A DNA stretch of 64,000 nt, from NCBI RefSeq assembly GCF_937616625.2, contig NC_065575.1, forward strand, positions 26,597,001-26,661,000. The letters are read 5' to 3'. Shown here one piece after another: positions 45,501 through 58,036 of this stretch. The first letter of the stretch is position 1. Every line of letters starts with the position of its first letter. The notes beneath the pieces are model-generated. The model was given only the letters and a program-made list of their open reading frames with translations. It searched no databases and was not told where the DNA came from. The position numbers were made by a program, and so were the translations under genes. Source of the stretch: Mercurialis annua (lineage: Eukaryota > Streptophyta > Magnoliopsida > Malpighiales > Euphorbiaceae).

Positions 45501-48500
45501 CTCTCTAACGCATCGTTCCAATTACCTAAGCATGGTTAGTTTACATTACTCAAGTCTTTTTGACGCGTCGTTCTGATTACCTAAGCATGGTTAGGTTAAA
45601 TCATACAAAAAGTGCGTAAAAAGTGATGCTTGATTAGTATGTCGCGTCTCAAGTTTCTTTAACGCGTCGTTTCACCATGCTTATGTTGCGTCTAAAGTTT
45701 CTGAAACACGTCGTTCCGATTACGTAAGCATGGTCAGGTTATATTATGCAATGTGTGCGTGAAAAGTGACGCTAGATTAGTATATCGCGTCTCAAGTCTC
45801 ATCAACGTGTTGTTCCGATTAACTAAGTGTGGATAGGTTATATTACACAAAATGTGCGTGAAAGTGACTCTAGATGTCGCGTCTCAAGTCTCATCAACGT
45901 GTTGTTCCGATTAACTAAGTATGGATAGGTTATATTATACAAAATGTGTGTCAAAAGTGAAATAGATTAGTATGTCGCGTCTCAAGTCTTTTTGACGCGT
46001 AGTTCCGATTACCTAAGCATGGATAGGTTAAATTACGCAAAGAGTGCGGAAAAAGTGATGCTAGATTGGTATGTTGTGTCTCAAGTCTTTTTAACGCGTC
46101 GTTCCGATTACCTAAGCATGATTATTTTATATTATGCAAAGTTTGCGTTAAAACTGACAATAGATTAGTATGTCGTGTCTCATGTCTCTTTAACGCGTCG
46201 TTTTGATTACCTAATCATGGTTAGGTATATTACGCAAAGTGTGCGTAAAAAGTGACGCTAGATTGGTATGTCGGGTCTCAAGTGTCTTTAACCCGTTGTT
46301 TCGAATACCATGCTTATGTCGCGTCACAAGTCTCTCTAACGCGTCGTTCTGATTACCTAAGCATGGTTTGGTTATATGACGCTAGATTACTATGTCGCGT
46401 CACAAGTTTCTTTAATTCCAATTACCTAACTTTAGGTTATATTACGCAAAGTGTGCGTGAAACGTGACTCTAGATTAGTATGTCGCGTCTCAAGTATCTT
46501 TAACGCGTCGTTTCGATTACCATTCTTTCGCATCACAAGTCTCTCAAATGCGTTGTTCCGATTACTTAATCATGGTTAGTTTATATTATGGAAAGTGTGC
46601 GTTAAAAGTGAAGCTAGATTACTATGTCGCGTCAAAAGTCTCTTTAACGCATCGTTCCGATTGCCTAAGCATGGTTAGGTTATATTACGCAAAGTGTGCA
46701 TGAAAAGTGACGCTAGATTAGTATGTCGCATCTCAAGTATTTGTAACGCGTCGTTTCGATTACCATGCTTATGCCGCGTCACAAGTCTCTCTAACGCGTC
46801 GTTCCGATTACCTAATCATGGTTAGGTAATATTACGCAAAGTGTGCGTTAAAATTTAGGGTAGGGCGTCACAAGTCACTTCAACGCGTCGTTCCAATTAC
46901 CTAAGCACAGTTAGGTTATATTACGCAAAGTGTGCGTGAAAAGTGGCGCTAGATTATTATGTTGCGTAAGTCTCTTTAACGCGTTGTTCCGATTAACTAA
47001 GAGCATGGTTAGGTTATATTACGCAAAGTATGCGTGAAAAGTGATGCTAGATTAGTATGTCGCGTCTTAAATCTCTTTAACGCGTCGTTTTGATTACTAT
47101 GCTTATGTCGCGTCACAAGTCTCTTTAACACGTCGTTCCGAACACCTAAGCATGGTTAGCTTACATTACATAAAGTGTGCGTGAAAAGTGACGCTAGATT
47201 AGTATGTCGCGTCTCATGTCTCTTTAACGCGTCCGTCCGATTACCTATGCATGGTTAGATTAAATTACGCAAAGTGTCCGTGAAAAATGACGCTAGATAG
47301 TATGTCACCTCTAAAGTCTCTTTAAGGCGTCGTTGCATTACCATTCTTATGTCTCTTTAATGCATCGTTCCAATTACCTAAGTATGGTTAGTTTACATTA
47401 CTTAAAGTGTGCGAGAAAAGTGAAATAGATTAGTATGTCACGTCTCAAGTCTTTTTGACGCGTCGTTCTGATTACCTAAGCATGGTTTGGTTAAATTACG
47501 CAAAGAGTGCGTAGAAAGTGATGCTAGATTAGTATATCATGTCTCAAGTCTCTTTAGTGCGTCGTTCCGATTACCTAAGCATGGTTAGGTTATATTACGC
47601 AAATTGTGCGTTAAAAGTGACAATAGATTAGTGTGTCGTGTCTCAAGTCTTTTTAACGCGTCGTTTCAATCACCTAAGCATGGTTAGGTTATATTACGCA
47701 AAGTGTGCGTGAAAAGTGACGCTAGATTAGTATGTGGCGTCTCAAGTCTCTTTAACTCGTTGTCCCGATTAACTAAGCATGGTTAGGTTATATTACGCAA
47801 AGTGTGCGTGAAAAGTGACGCTATATTAGTTTGTCGCGTCTCAAGTCTCTTTAACGCGTCGTTTCGATTACTTATCAATGGTTAGGTTATTTTACGCAAA
47901 ATGTGCATGGAAAGTGAAGCGAGATTAGTATGTCGCGTCTCAAGTCTCTTTAACGCGTCGTTTCAATTACCATGCTTATGTCGCGTCACAAGTCTCTCTA
48001 ACGCGTCGTTCCAATTACCTAAGCATTGTTAGGTTATATTACGCAAAGTGTGCGTGAAAAGTGACGCTAGATTAGTATGTTGCGTCACAAGTCTCTCTAA
48101 CGCGTCGTTCCGATTACCTAACCATGGTTAGGGTATATTACGCAAAGTGTGCGTGAAAAGTGACGCTAGATTCGTATGTTGCATCTAAAGTCTCTTTAAG
48201 GCATCGTTTCATTACCATTCTTTTTTCGTGTCATAAGTCTCTCTAACGCATCGTTCCAATTACCTAAGCATCGTTAGTTTATATTACGCAAATTGTGCGT
48301 GAAAAGTGAAATTTATTAATATGTCGCGTCTCAAGTGTTTTTGACGCATAGTTTCCGATTACCTAAGCATGGTTAGGTTAAATTACGCAAAGAGTGCGGA
48401 AAAAGTGATGCTATATTGGTATGTTGTGTCTCAAGTCTTTTTAACGCGTCGTTCCGCTTACCTAAGCATGGTTATTGTATATTACGCAAAGTGTGCGTTA

Positions 48501-51500
48501 AAAGTGACAATAGATTAGTATGTCGCGTCTCATGTCTCTTTAACGCGTCGTTTCGATTACCTAATCATGGTTAGGTATATTTACGCAAAGTGTGCGTGAA
48601 AAGTGACGCTAGATTAGTATGTCGCGTCTCAAGTGTCTTTAACCCGTTGTTTCGAATACCATGCTTATGTCGCGTTACAAGTCTCTCTAACGCGTCGTCC
48701 CGATTACCTGAGCATGGTTTGGCTATATTACGCAAAGTGTGCATTAAAATTGACGCTAGATTACTACGTCGCGTCACAAGTTTCTTTAACGCGTCGTTCC
48801 AATTACCTAAGCGTGATTAGGTTATATTATGCAAAGTGTGCGTGAAACGTGCCTCTATATTAATATGTCGCGTCTCAAGTCTCTTTAACGCGTCGTTCCG
48901 ATTACCTAAGTGTGATTAGGTTATATTACGCAAAGTGTGCGTGAAATGTGACTCTAGATTATTATGTCGCGTCTCAAGTCTCTTTAACGCGTAGTTTCGA
49001 TTACCATGCTTAAGTCGCATCACAAGTCTGTCTAACGAGTCGTTCCGATTATCTAACCATGGTTAGTTTATATTATGGAAAGTGTGCATTAAAAGTGAAG
49101 CTAGATTACTATGTCGCGTCACAAGTATCTTTAACGCATCGTTCCGATTACCTAACCATGGTTATGTTATATTACGCAAAGCGTGCGTGAAAAGTGACGC
49201 TAGATTAGTATGTCGCGTCTCAAGTCTCTGTAACGCGTCGCTTCGATTACCATGCCTATGTCGTGTCACAAGTCTCTCTAACGCGTCGTTTCGATTACCT
49301 AATCATGGTTAGATTATATTACGCAAAGTGTGCGTTAAAATTTACGGTAGAGTACTATGTTGCGTCTCAAGTCTCTTTAACGCGCCGTTCCGATTACCTA
49401 AGCATGGTTAAGTTATATTACGCAAAGTGTGCGTGAAAAGTGACGCTAGATTAGTATGTTGCGTCTCAACTCTCTTTAACGCATCGTTTCGATTACCATG
49501 CTTATGTCGCGTCATAAGTCTCTCTAACGCGTCGTTCCAATTACCTAAGCATCATTGTTTGGTTATATTACGCAAAGTGTGCGTGAAAAGTGATGCCAGA
49601 TTAGTATGTCGCGCGTCTCAAGTCTGTTTAACTCGTCGTTCCAATTACCTAAGAATGGTTTGGTTAGGTTAGGTTGCGCAAAGCGTGCGTAAGAAGTGAC
49701 GATAGATTAATATGTCGCGTCTCAAGTCTCTTTAACTCGTCGTTCCGATTACCTAAGCATCGTTAGGTTATATTACACAAAGTGTGCGTAAAAAGTGACG
49801 GTAGATTACTATGCTGCGTCTCAAGTCTCTTTTACGCTTCGTTTTGATTACTATGCTTATGTCGCGTCACAAGTCTCTTTAACGCGTCCTTCCGATTACC
49901 TATGCATGGTTAGATTAAATTACATAAAGTGTCTGTGACAAATGACGCTAGATTAGTATGTCGCATCAAAAGTCTTTTTAAGGTGTCATTTCATTACCAT
50001 TCTTATGTCGCGTCACAAGTCTCTCTAACGCATCATTCCAATCACCTAAGCATGGTTAGTTTACATTACTCAAAGTGTGCGAGAAAAGTGAAATAGATTA
50101 GTATGTCGCATCTCAAGTATTTTTGACGCGTCGTTCTGATTACCTAAGTATGGTTAGGTTAAATTACGCAAAGAGTGCGTAAAAAGTGATGCTAGATTAG
50201 TATGTCGTGTCTCAAGTCCTTTTCATGCTTCGTTCCGATTACCTAAGCATGGTTCGGTTATATTACGCGAAGTGTGCGTTAAAAGTGACAATAGATTAGT
50301 ATGCCGCATCTCAAGTCTTTTTAACGCGTCTATTCGATTACCTAAGAATGGTTTGGTTATATTACACAAAGTGTGCGTGAAAAGTAACGCTAGATTAGTA
50401 TGTTGCGTCTCAAGTCTCTTTAACGCGTTGTTCTGATTAACTAAGCATGGTTAGGTTATATTACGCAAAGTGTGCGTCAAAAGGGACGCTAGATTAGTTT
50501 GTCGCGTCTCAAGTCTCTTTAAGGCGTCGTTTCAATTACATATGCATGGTTAAGTTGCAAAGTATGCGTGAAAAGTGACGCTAGATTAGTATGCCGCGTC
50601 TCATCTCTCTTTAACGCGTCGTTTCGATTACCATGCTTATGTCGCGTCACAAGTCTCTCTCTAACACGTCGTTCCAATTACCTAATAATGATAGGTTATA
50701 TTACGCAAAATGTGCGTGAAAAGTGCTAGATTAGTATGTCGCGTCTCAACTCTCTTTAACGCGTTGTGTCGATTACCATGCTTATGTCGCGTCACAAGTC
50801 TCTCTAACGCGTCGTTCCGATTACCTAAGCATGGTTTGGTTATATTATGCAAAGTGTGCGTGAAAAGTGATGCTAGATTAGTATGTCGCGTCTCAAGTCT
50901 CATCAACGTGTTGTTCTGATTAATTAAGTATGGATAGGTTAGGTTACTCAAAATGTGCGTGAAAAATGACTCTAGATTAGTATGTCGCATCTCAAGTCTC
51001 ATCAACGTGTTGTTCCGATTAACTAAGTATGGATAGGTTATATTACGCAAAGTGTGCGTGAAAAGTGACGCTAGATTAGTACGTCGCATCTCAAGTCTCT
51101 TTAACACGTCGTTCCAATTACCTAAGCATTTATAGGTTATATTACACGCAAAGAATGCGTAAAACGTGATGCTAGATTTTGTAAGACGTGTCTCAAGTCT
51201 CTTTAACGTGTCGTTCCGATTACCTAAGCATGGTTAGGTCATATTACGCAAAGTGTGTGTTAAAAGTGACAATAGATTAGTAAGTTCGCGTTTGAACTCT
51301 TTTTAATGCGTCGTTCCGATTACCTAAGCATGGTTCGGTTATATTACGCAAAGTGTGCGTGAAAAGTGACAGTAGATTAGTATGTCGCGACTCAAGTCTC
51401 TTTAACGCGTTGTTTCCATTACCATGCTTATGTCGCGTCACAAGTCTCTCTAACGCGTTGTTCCGATTATCTAAGCATGGCTACGCAAAGTGTGCGTAAA

Positions 51501-53677
51501 AAGGGACGCTAGATTACTATGTCGAGTCATAAGTTTCTTTAACGCGTCGTTTTTATAACCATGCTTATGTTGCGTCACGAGTCTCTCTAACGCGTCGTTC
51601 CGATTACCTAAGCTTGGTTAGATTATATAATGGAAAGTGTGCGTTAAAAGTGAAGCTAGATTACTATTTCGTGTCACAAGTCTCTTTAACGCGTTGTTCC
51701 GATTACCTATGCATAGTTAGGTTATATTACGCAAAGTGTCCGTGAAAAGTGACGCTATATTAGTATGTCGTGTCACAAGTCTCACTACGCAAATTGTGCG
51801 TTAAAAGTGACGCTAGATTACTATGTCGCGTCTCAAGTCTCTGTAAGGAGTCGTTTCGATTACCATTCTTATGCCGCGTCACAAGTCTCTCTAACGCATC
51901 GTTCCAATTACCTAAGCATGGTTAGTTTATATTACGCAAAGTGTACGTGAAAAGTGACAATAGATTATTCTGTCGCGTCTTAAGTCATTTTGACGCGTCG
52001 TTCCAATTACTTAAGCATGGTTGAGATATACTAACGCAAAGAGTACGTAAAAAGTAATGTTAGATTAGTATGATGTGTCTCAAGTCTCTTTAATGCATCT
52101 TTCCGATTACCTAAGCATGGTTAGTTTATATTACGCAAAGTGTGTGTTAAAAGGGACAATAGATTAGAATGTCGTGTCTGAAGTCTTTTAAACGCGTCGT
52201 TCCGATCACCTATGCATGGTTAGGTTATATACGTAAAGTGTGCGGGAAAATTGACGGTAGATTAATATGTCGCGTCTCAAGTCTCTTTAACGTGTCGTTT
52301 CAATTACCATTCTTATCTCGCATCACAAGTCTCTCTAACGCGTCGTTCCGATTAGCTTAGCTTAGCATGGTTAGGTTATATTATGCAAGGTGTGCTTGAA
52401 AGTGATGATAGATTAGTATGTCGCGTCTCAAGTCTCTTTAACACGTCGTTTCGATTACCATGATTATGTCGCGTCACAAGTCTCTCTAACGCCTTGTTCC
52501 TATTACTTAAAGTTAGGATATATTACGCAGAGTGTGCGTGAAAAGTGATAATAGATTAGTATGTCACCTCTCAAGTCTCTTTAACGCGTCGTTTCGATTA
52601 CCATGCTTATGTCGCATCACAAGTCTCTTTAACGCGTCGTTCTGACGCTAGATTAATATGTCGCGTCTCAAGTCCCATTAACGCGTCGTTCCGATTACCT
52701 AAGCATGGTTAGGTTATATTACGCAGATTTGCATGAAAAGTGACGCTAGATTAGTATGTCGCATCTCAAGTCTCTTTGACGCGTCATTTCGATTACCTGA
52801 GAGCATGGTTAGTTTATATTACGCAAAGTGTGCGTGAAAAGTGACGCTAGATTATTATGTCTCAAGTCTCATTAACGCGTCGTTCGATTAACTAAGTATG
52901 GTTAGTTTATATTAAGCAAAATGTGCGTGAAAAGTGACGCTAGATTCGTATGTTCGTGTCTTAAGTCTATTTAACGCGTCGTTTCGATTACCATGCTTAT
53001 GTCGCGTCACAAGTCTCTCTATTGCATCGTTCCGATTACCTAAGCATGGTTAAGTTATATTACGCAAAGTGTGTGTGAAAAATAACTCTAGATTAGTATG
53101 TCGCGTCTCAACTGGCTTTAACGCGTCGTTTTGATTACCTAAGCATGGTTAGGTTATATTACGCGAAGTGAGCGTGAAAAGTGACTCTAGATTAGTATGT
53201 CGTGTCACAAGTCTCTTTATCGCATCATTCCAATTATCTAAGCATGGTTAGGTTATATTACGCAAAGTGTGCTTGAAAATTGACGCTAGATTAGTATGTC
53301 GCGTCTCAAGTCTCTATAACGCGTCGTTGAGATCGCGTCACAAGTCTTTCTAACGCGTCGTCCTGATTAACGAAGCATGGTTAGGTTATATTTCACAAAG
53401 TGTGCGTGAAAAGTGACTCTAAATTAGTATGTCGGGTCACAAGTCTCTTTAACGCGTCGTTCTGATTACCTAAGCATGCTTGATTATATGTATTACGCAA
53501 AGTGTGCGTGAAAAGTGACGCTAGATTAGTATGTCGCGTCACAAGTCTCTTTAACGCGTCGTTCCGATTACCTAAGCTTGGTAAGGTTATATTACACAAA
53601 GTGTGCGTGAAAAGTGATGCTAGATTAGTATGTCGTGTCTCAAGTCTCTTTAATGGTTCATTTAGATTACATTATAT

Positions 53678-53730
53678 CGCGTCACAAGTCTCTCTAATCG
53701 GAACGACGCATTAGAGAGACTTGTGACGCG
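53678..53730. repeat. Inversion junction with 20-bp hairpin in satellite
   Basis: Perfect arms CGCGTCACAAGTCTCTCTAA (53678-53697) and its complement (53711-53730) with a 13-nt loop mark the switch from plus to minus orientation. Confidence 0.85.
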
Positions 53731-55104
53731 GCATACTAATGTAGCGTCACTTTTCACATACACTTTGCTAAATCCTAACCATGCTTAGGCAATCGGAACG
53801 ACGCGTTATAGAGACTTGTGACCCGACATACTAATCCAGCGTCATTTTTCACGCACAGTTTGCGTAATATAACCTAACCATGGTTAGGTAATCAGAACGA
53901 CCTGCTAAAAAGACTTATGATGCGATATAGTAATCTAGCGTCAATTTTAACGCACACTTTCCGTAATATAACCTTAACGACACGTCTGAGAGAATTGTGA
54001 CACGACAGAAGCATGTTAATCGAAACGACGCGTTAAAGAGACTTGAGACGTGACATACTAATCTAGCGTCACTTTTCACGCACACTTTGTATAATATAAA
54101 CTAACCATATTGAAGTAATCGGACCGACACATTAAGGAGACTTGAGACGCGACATACTAATCTACCGTCACTTTTCACGCACACTTTTCTTAATATAAAC
54201 AAACCATGCTTAGGTGATCGGAACGACGCGTTAAAGAGACTTGTGACGCGCCATACTAAGCTAGCATCCCTTTTTACGCACACTTTGCGTAATATAACCT
54301 AACCATGCTTTGGTAATCGGAACGACGCGTTAGAGAGACTTGTGACGCGATATAAGCATGTAACGAAACAATGCATTAAAGAGACTTGAGACGCGATATA
54401 CAAATATAGCGTTAGTTTTCATGCACCCTTTGGGTAATATAACCTAACCATGCTTAGGTAATCAGAACGACGCGTCAAGGAGACTTGTGACGGGACATAC
54501 TAATTTAGCGTCACTTTTAACGTACACTTTCCGTAATATAACCTAACCATTCACAGGTAATTGGAACGACGCGTTTGAGAGAATTATGACACAACATAAG
54601 CATGTTAATCGAAACGATGCGTTAAAGAGACTTGAGACGTGACATACTAATCTAGCGTTACTTTTCACGCACACTTGGCATAATATAGTCTAACCATGCT
54701 TAGGTAATCTGAACGACGCATTAGAGAGACTTGTTATGCTACATAAGCATGGTTATCGAAACGATGCGTTATAGAGAGTTGAGACGCGACATTCTAATCT
54801 AGCGTCACTTTTGAAGCACACTTTGCGTAATATAACCTAACCATGCTTAGGTAATCGGACTGACGGGTTAAACTGACTTGAAACGTGACATACTAATCTA
54901 ACTTCAGTTTTCACGCACACTGTGCGTAATATAACCAAACCATGCTTAGGTAATCCTAACGACGCGTTAAAGACACTTTTGACGCGACATACTAATATAG
55001 CGTCACTTTTCATAATATAACCTAACCATGCTTAGGTAATCGGAAGGACATGTTAGAGAGACTTGTGACGTGACATAAGCATGGTAATCGGAACGACGCA
55101 TTAT
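53698..55104 (-). repeat. Satellite array block 3a, minus orientation
   Basis: Same 99/147-bp satellite reading TAATCTAGCGTCAC, up to the solo LTR. It was continuous with 58037 onward before the LTR inserted. Confidence 0.95.
55100..55104. repeat. Target-site duplication ATTAT, left of solo LTR
   Basis: ATTAT precedes TGTAATACCCC and recurs at 58037-58041 after TCGTGACA. Removing the LTR and one copy gives an ordinary satellite motif, GCATTATAGAGACTTG. Confidence 0.95.
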
Positions 55105-55723
55105 TGTAATACCCCAGCATATTTAAGTATCTAATTGGACCATATGTCCAATTATGATTCGCTAGAGTGGCGATATCGGAAATAATTTCCAAGGAATTAA
55201 AGTAAATTAGTCTTTAGTAGGTCGGTCTTCGGAAAGTAATGATGTGGAATTTGATATCATATTCCAATTCTAAAGTTGAAATTAAAATTAAAAGGAAAAA
55301 TATCAAGAAAAGTCTCAAACTAGAGTTCAGGGACTAAAGTAGTAATTTAACCAGTTAAGTCCCGAAAATGGAAATTTTTTTCGCCAAGGTCCCCGAAATG
55401 TTCTATAGTATATGTGGTAAAAGTTTCAGATCAATCGGAGACCTTTTGAAATTTGGACGCGGATGCGTCTTGGGCTAAAATGTAATTTTTGAAAAGTTCA
55501 AGGGCTAAAGTGCAAATTAGCGATTTAAACCTCGAGATTAGTGTAATCAAAAGATTTTGACGGAAAATAATAAAATTGAGTTAGTATTATTTATACAAAT
55601 ATAAATAATACGTAAGTAATTGAGTTAAAAGAATAATTTAACCGTATGGTTAAATTATAAAGTTTAAAAGAGAAATTGTTTAAGTTAAAGAAGTGAGGGA
55701 TCAAAATGACCTTTTTGCCAAAA

Positions 55724-55732
55724 TATATATAA
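55724..55732 (+). promoter_or_regulatory. TATA box of solo LTR
   Basis: TATATATAA is followed by AGGATCAGG and a purine-rich leader. It is the best core-promoter candidate in the LTR and fits transcription on the + strand. Confidence 0.55.
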
Positions 55733-56470
55733 GGATCAGGAATGAAAGAGGAAGGATCGAGAGAGAAAGAAGAGGGAGGTATCAGATGAGAGAAAAAGTG
55801 ACGATCACTTCGTTCCGCCACCGTTTCGCCGATTCTCGTCCAAATCGAGCGTTCTTTATATCGATTTGTTCAGAATTCAATTCTCTATCTACCACGAGCA
55901 TCAAATCGAGGTAAATTGATAGTTTTTGATATTGAAATGATTGGATTAGGGTTATTTCGTTTTAACGAATTAAACGAATCGTAATCGCGTTTTTATAGTC
56001 GTTTTTTATGATTATTGAGTTGGAATTTGTGTTATATTGATGTAGAAACATGTCGGAATGAGTTAAGACTGTCGGAAGCATGCCGAGACGACATTTGAGG
56101 CTGTTTAGGGGTGTCTCACGACGTGAGACATAGTCTCGCGACGTGAGCGAACTTCCAATCTATATAACTTCTTCGTTCGGACTCGGAATTGATCGATTCT
56201 TATTGCGTTGGAAAGAGGAGAGGATTCTCTATCTTATAAGCCTTAAAAGTCAAGGTAATGTTGATGTTTGATTATATGGAAATCAAGAGTTTGGGGCTAT
56301 TATGTTACGAACGGGTCGAACTAATCGTAATCGTGTTGTTTTTGACATTTTAGATATTGATTAAGTGTTTTTGATATATCTAAAACTTGTGGTGTTGATG
56401 GGTAAGTGAACGATGGTCGGAATGGAGTCCGGGACAAGTCGATATCGCGTTCGGGGTCGAAGAACACGTC

Positions 56471-56625
56471 CTCACGACGTGAGGATGCTCCTCACGACGT
56501 GAGAAGTCCCCTCACGACGTGAGGGAGGTGTCTCACGACGTGAGGGCAAACCTCACGACGTGAGGAAGGTCCTCACGACGTGAGGAAGGTCCTCACGACG
56601 TGAGAAGGGCCTGGCACGACGTGGC
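56471..56625. repeat. Tandem ACGTG palindromes in solo LTR
   Basis: Seven perfect copies of CTCACGACGTGAG start at 56471, 56491, 56511, 56532, 56552, 56572 and 56592, about 20 bp apart. A degenerate copy GGCACGACGTGGC follows, and two relatives lie at about 56114 and 56133. Each is an inverted repeat with 6-bp arms around a central base and contains ACGTG, the core of plant bZIP/bHLH sites. Confidence 0.9.
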
Positions 56626-58036
56626 AAGCCCATCTTGAAGCTGGAATAGCACCCCGGGGCCCGACGCAATGTATTTTTATTTGGTTTGAACTTACGGACT
56701 CCAAAGATGTAAAAGTTGGACATAAAACATGGGAAGTATGATTAAAGTTTGATATGAAGGGTTAAACGTATAGATTAAAGGTTATCGAGTTTACAAGTCG
56801 TATTAGGATCAAATGGAAATAACGTAAGTTTATAACTTAAGATCTCAATATGAAGTTTACGTTTAGGAATTTAAACGTACCTATAATTTGAATAGGTAAT
56901 CGACGTATCGACGAGCTACCAGGCCGACGAACTGGAATAGATACGAGATCGAACGACGCATGGAGCTTACGTTTACGGGATTATAATAATGCGGTTTTGG
57001 ATAGCGGTCACTGTGAGTTGCACTTTACTTTCACATATTATATATTAAAGTTATTTGATATAGATATATATACTGTTTACACGCATTGCATTATATATAA
57101 TTGATTGAAATGTTATATGTTTTATTAGTTTCTATATACGAGAACTAGTATGTGATCCGAAGAAACTAGCTACCTATTGGGTGTCAATAGGCTGTGTGAT
57201 CACCAGTATTGAGTCAGTCTAGTGTGTTTGCATTTGAGAAATGGTTGGATATGTATGATATGATATGAATTCGATACAAGAGTGAACTCGGCTACGGTGT
57301 AGCCTGGAAGTCCCCGTATCTAGTGGGCTGGGCCCACCAGTGAGTTGAACTCACAACTTGAAATTACGATTGGGTTGAATGATATATGATTATTCGAGAA
57401 ATGTATTGCATGCTAGGATATTAGTTTCGTACGGATCAAATACATGTTTATATGTTTTATATTATTGTTTTCTTGAGATGCGATGTTATGTTTCTATACT
57501 AATACTGTTAGTAAATGTCAACTCACTCAGTATTTCCCCAAATACTGACCCCTCACCATTGTTGTTTTCAGGTTATCGGAGTCGGATCAGACAGACCATC
57601 TCCTTTGTGTTGGAAGTCGTTTGACTTGCACAAAGCACGTTGTTCTTTAAAGCTGCAGTAGTTCGTAGGTGCCTATATGAGATTTACGTTTATTTTCAAA
57701 CGGTATTTGAAATGTGAATTCTGATGTAAGAAGTTGTTTATAATAGTAATGCTTTTAACCGTTTGATTTCGTCAACCAATTACCATATGTGGAATTGGTA
57801 GTGACTATGACTAGAAGCAGGGCAGTGTTGGATATGGGATATCGCACTGTAAGACCCTAGCTATGGCGAATCATGTTGTAAAGATTTTCAGATGAGTAAT
57901 ATAAGATTCTAATATTTGTTAATAATATGTTTTTAATTGCGAAAAAATTAATAACGGTTTTAGGCTGCTACGGGTTTCGGAGCTACCACTCCCATTCCCT
58001 AGCGCCGGTCGCGGCTCAATAATTTGGGTCGTGACA

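Larger units (their letters stand above)
22617..53697 (+). repeat. Satellite array block 2, plus orientation (largest block)
   Basis: About 31 kb of the same satellite in the opposite direction, interrupted only by the 185-bp insert at 27768-27952. The 99-bp unit runs from ACCTAAGCATGG to CGTTCCGATT. The 147-bp form adds a 48-bp module beginning ACCATGCTTATG. Diverged monomer classes recur in a fixed order, which indicates higher-order repeats. Short frames in the block arise because 99, 147 and 48 are multiples of three; none looks like a gene. Confidence 0.95.
55105..58036 (+). mobile_element. Solo LTR, 2932 bp, probably Ty3/gypsy (chromovirus-like)
   Basis: Begins TGTAATACCCC and ends GGTCGTGACA, giving short inverted ends TGT...ACA, and is flanked by the perfect duplication ATTAT. 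There is no gag, pol, primer site or second LTR, so this is the single LTR left after recombination between the two ends of a former element. A TATA box (TATATATAA) is at 55724-55732, and tandem palindromes lie at 56471-56625. The size and the ends TGTAA...GTCGTGACA resemble LTRs of plant Tekay/Del-type chromoviruses, but that family call is inference. Short frames within it are not convincing genes. Confidence 0.88.

Noticed and set aside
55591..55914. Small frames inside the solo LTR (also 57379-57624)
   Set aside because: They are low-complexity with no domain match I recognise, and lie within non-coding LTR sequence.
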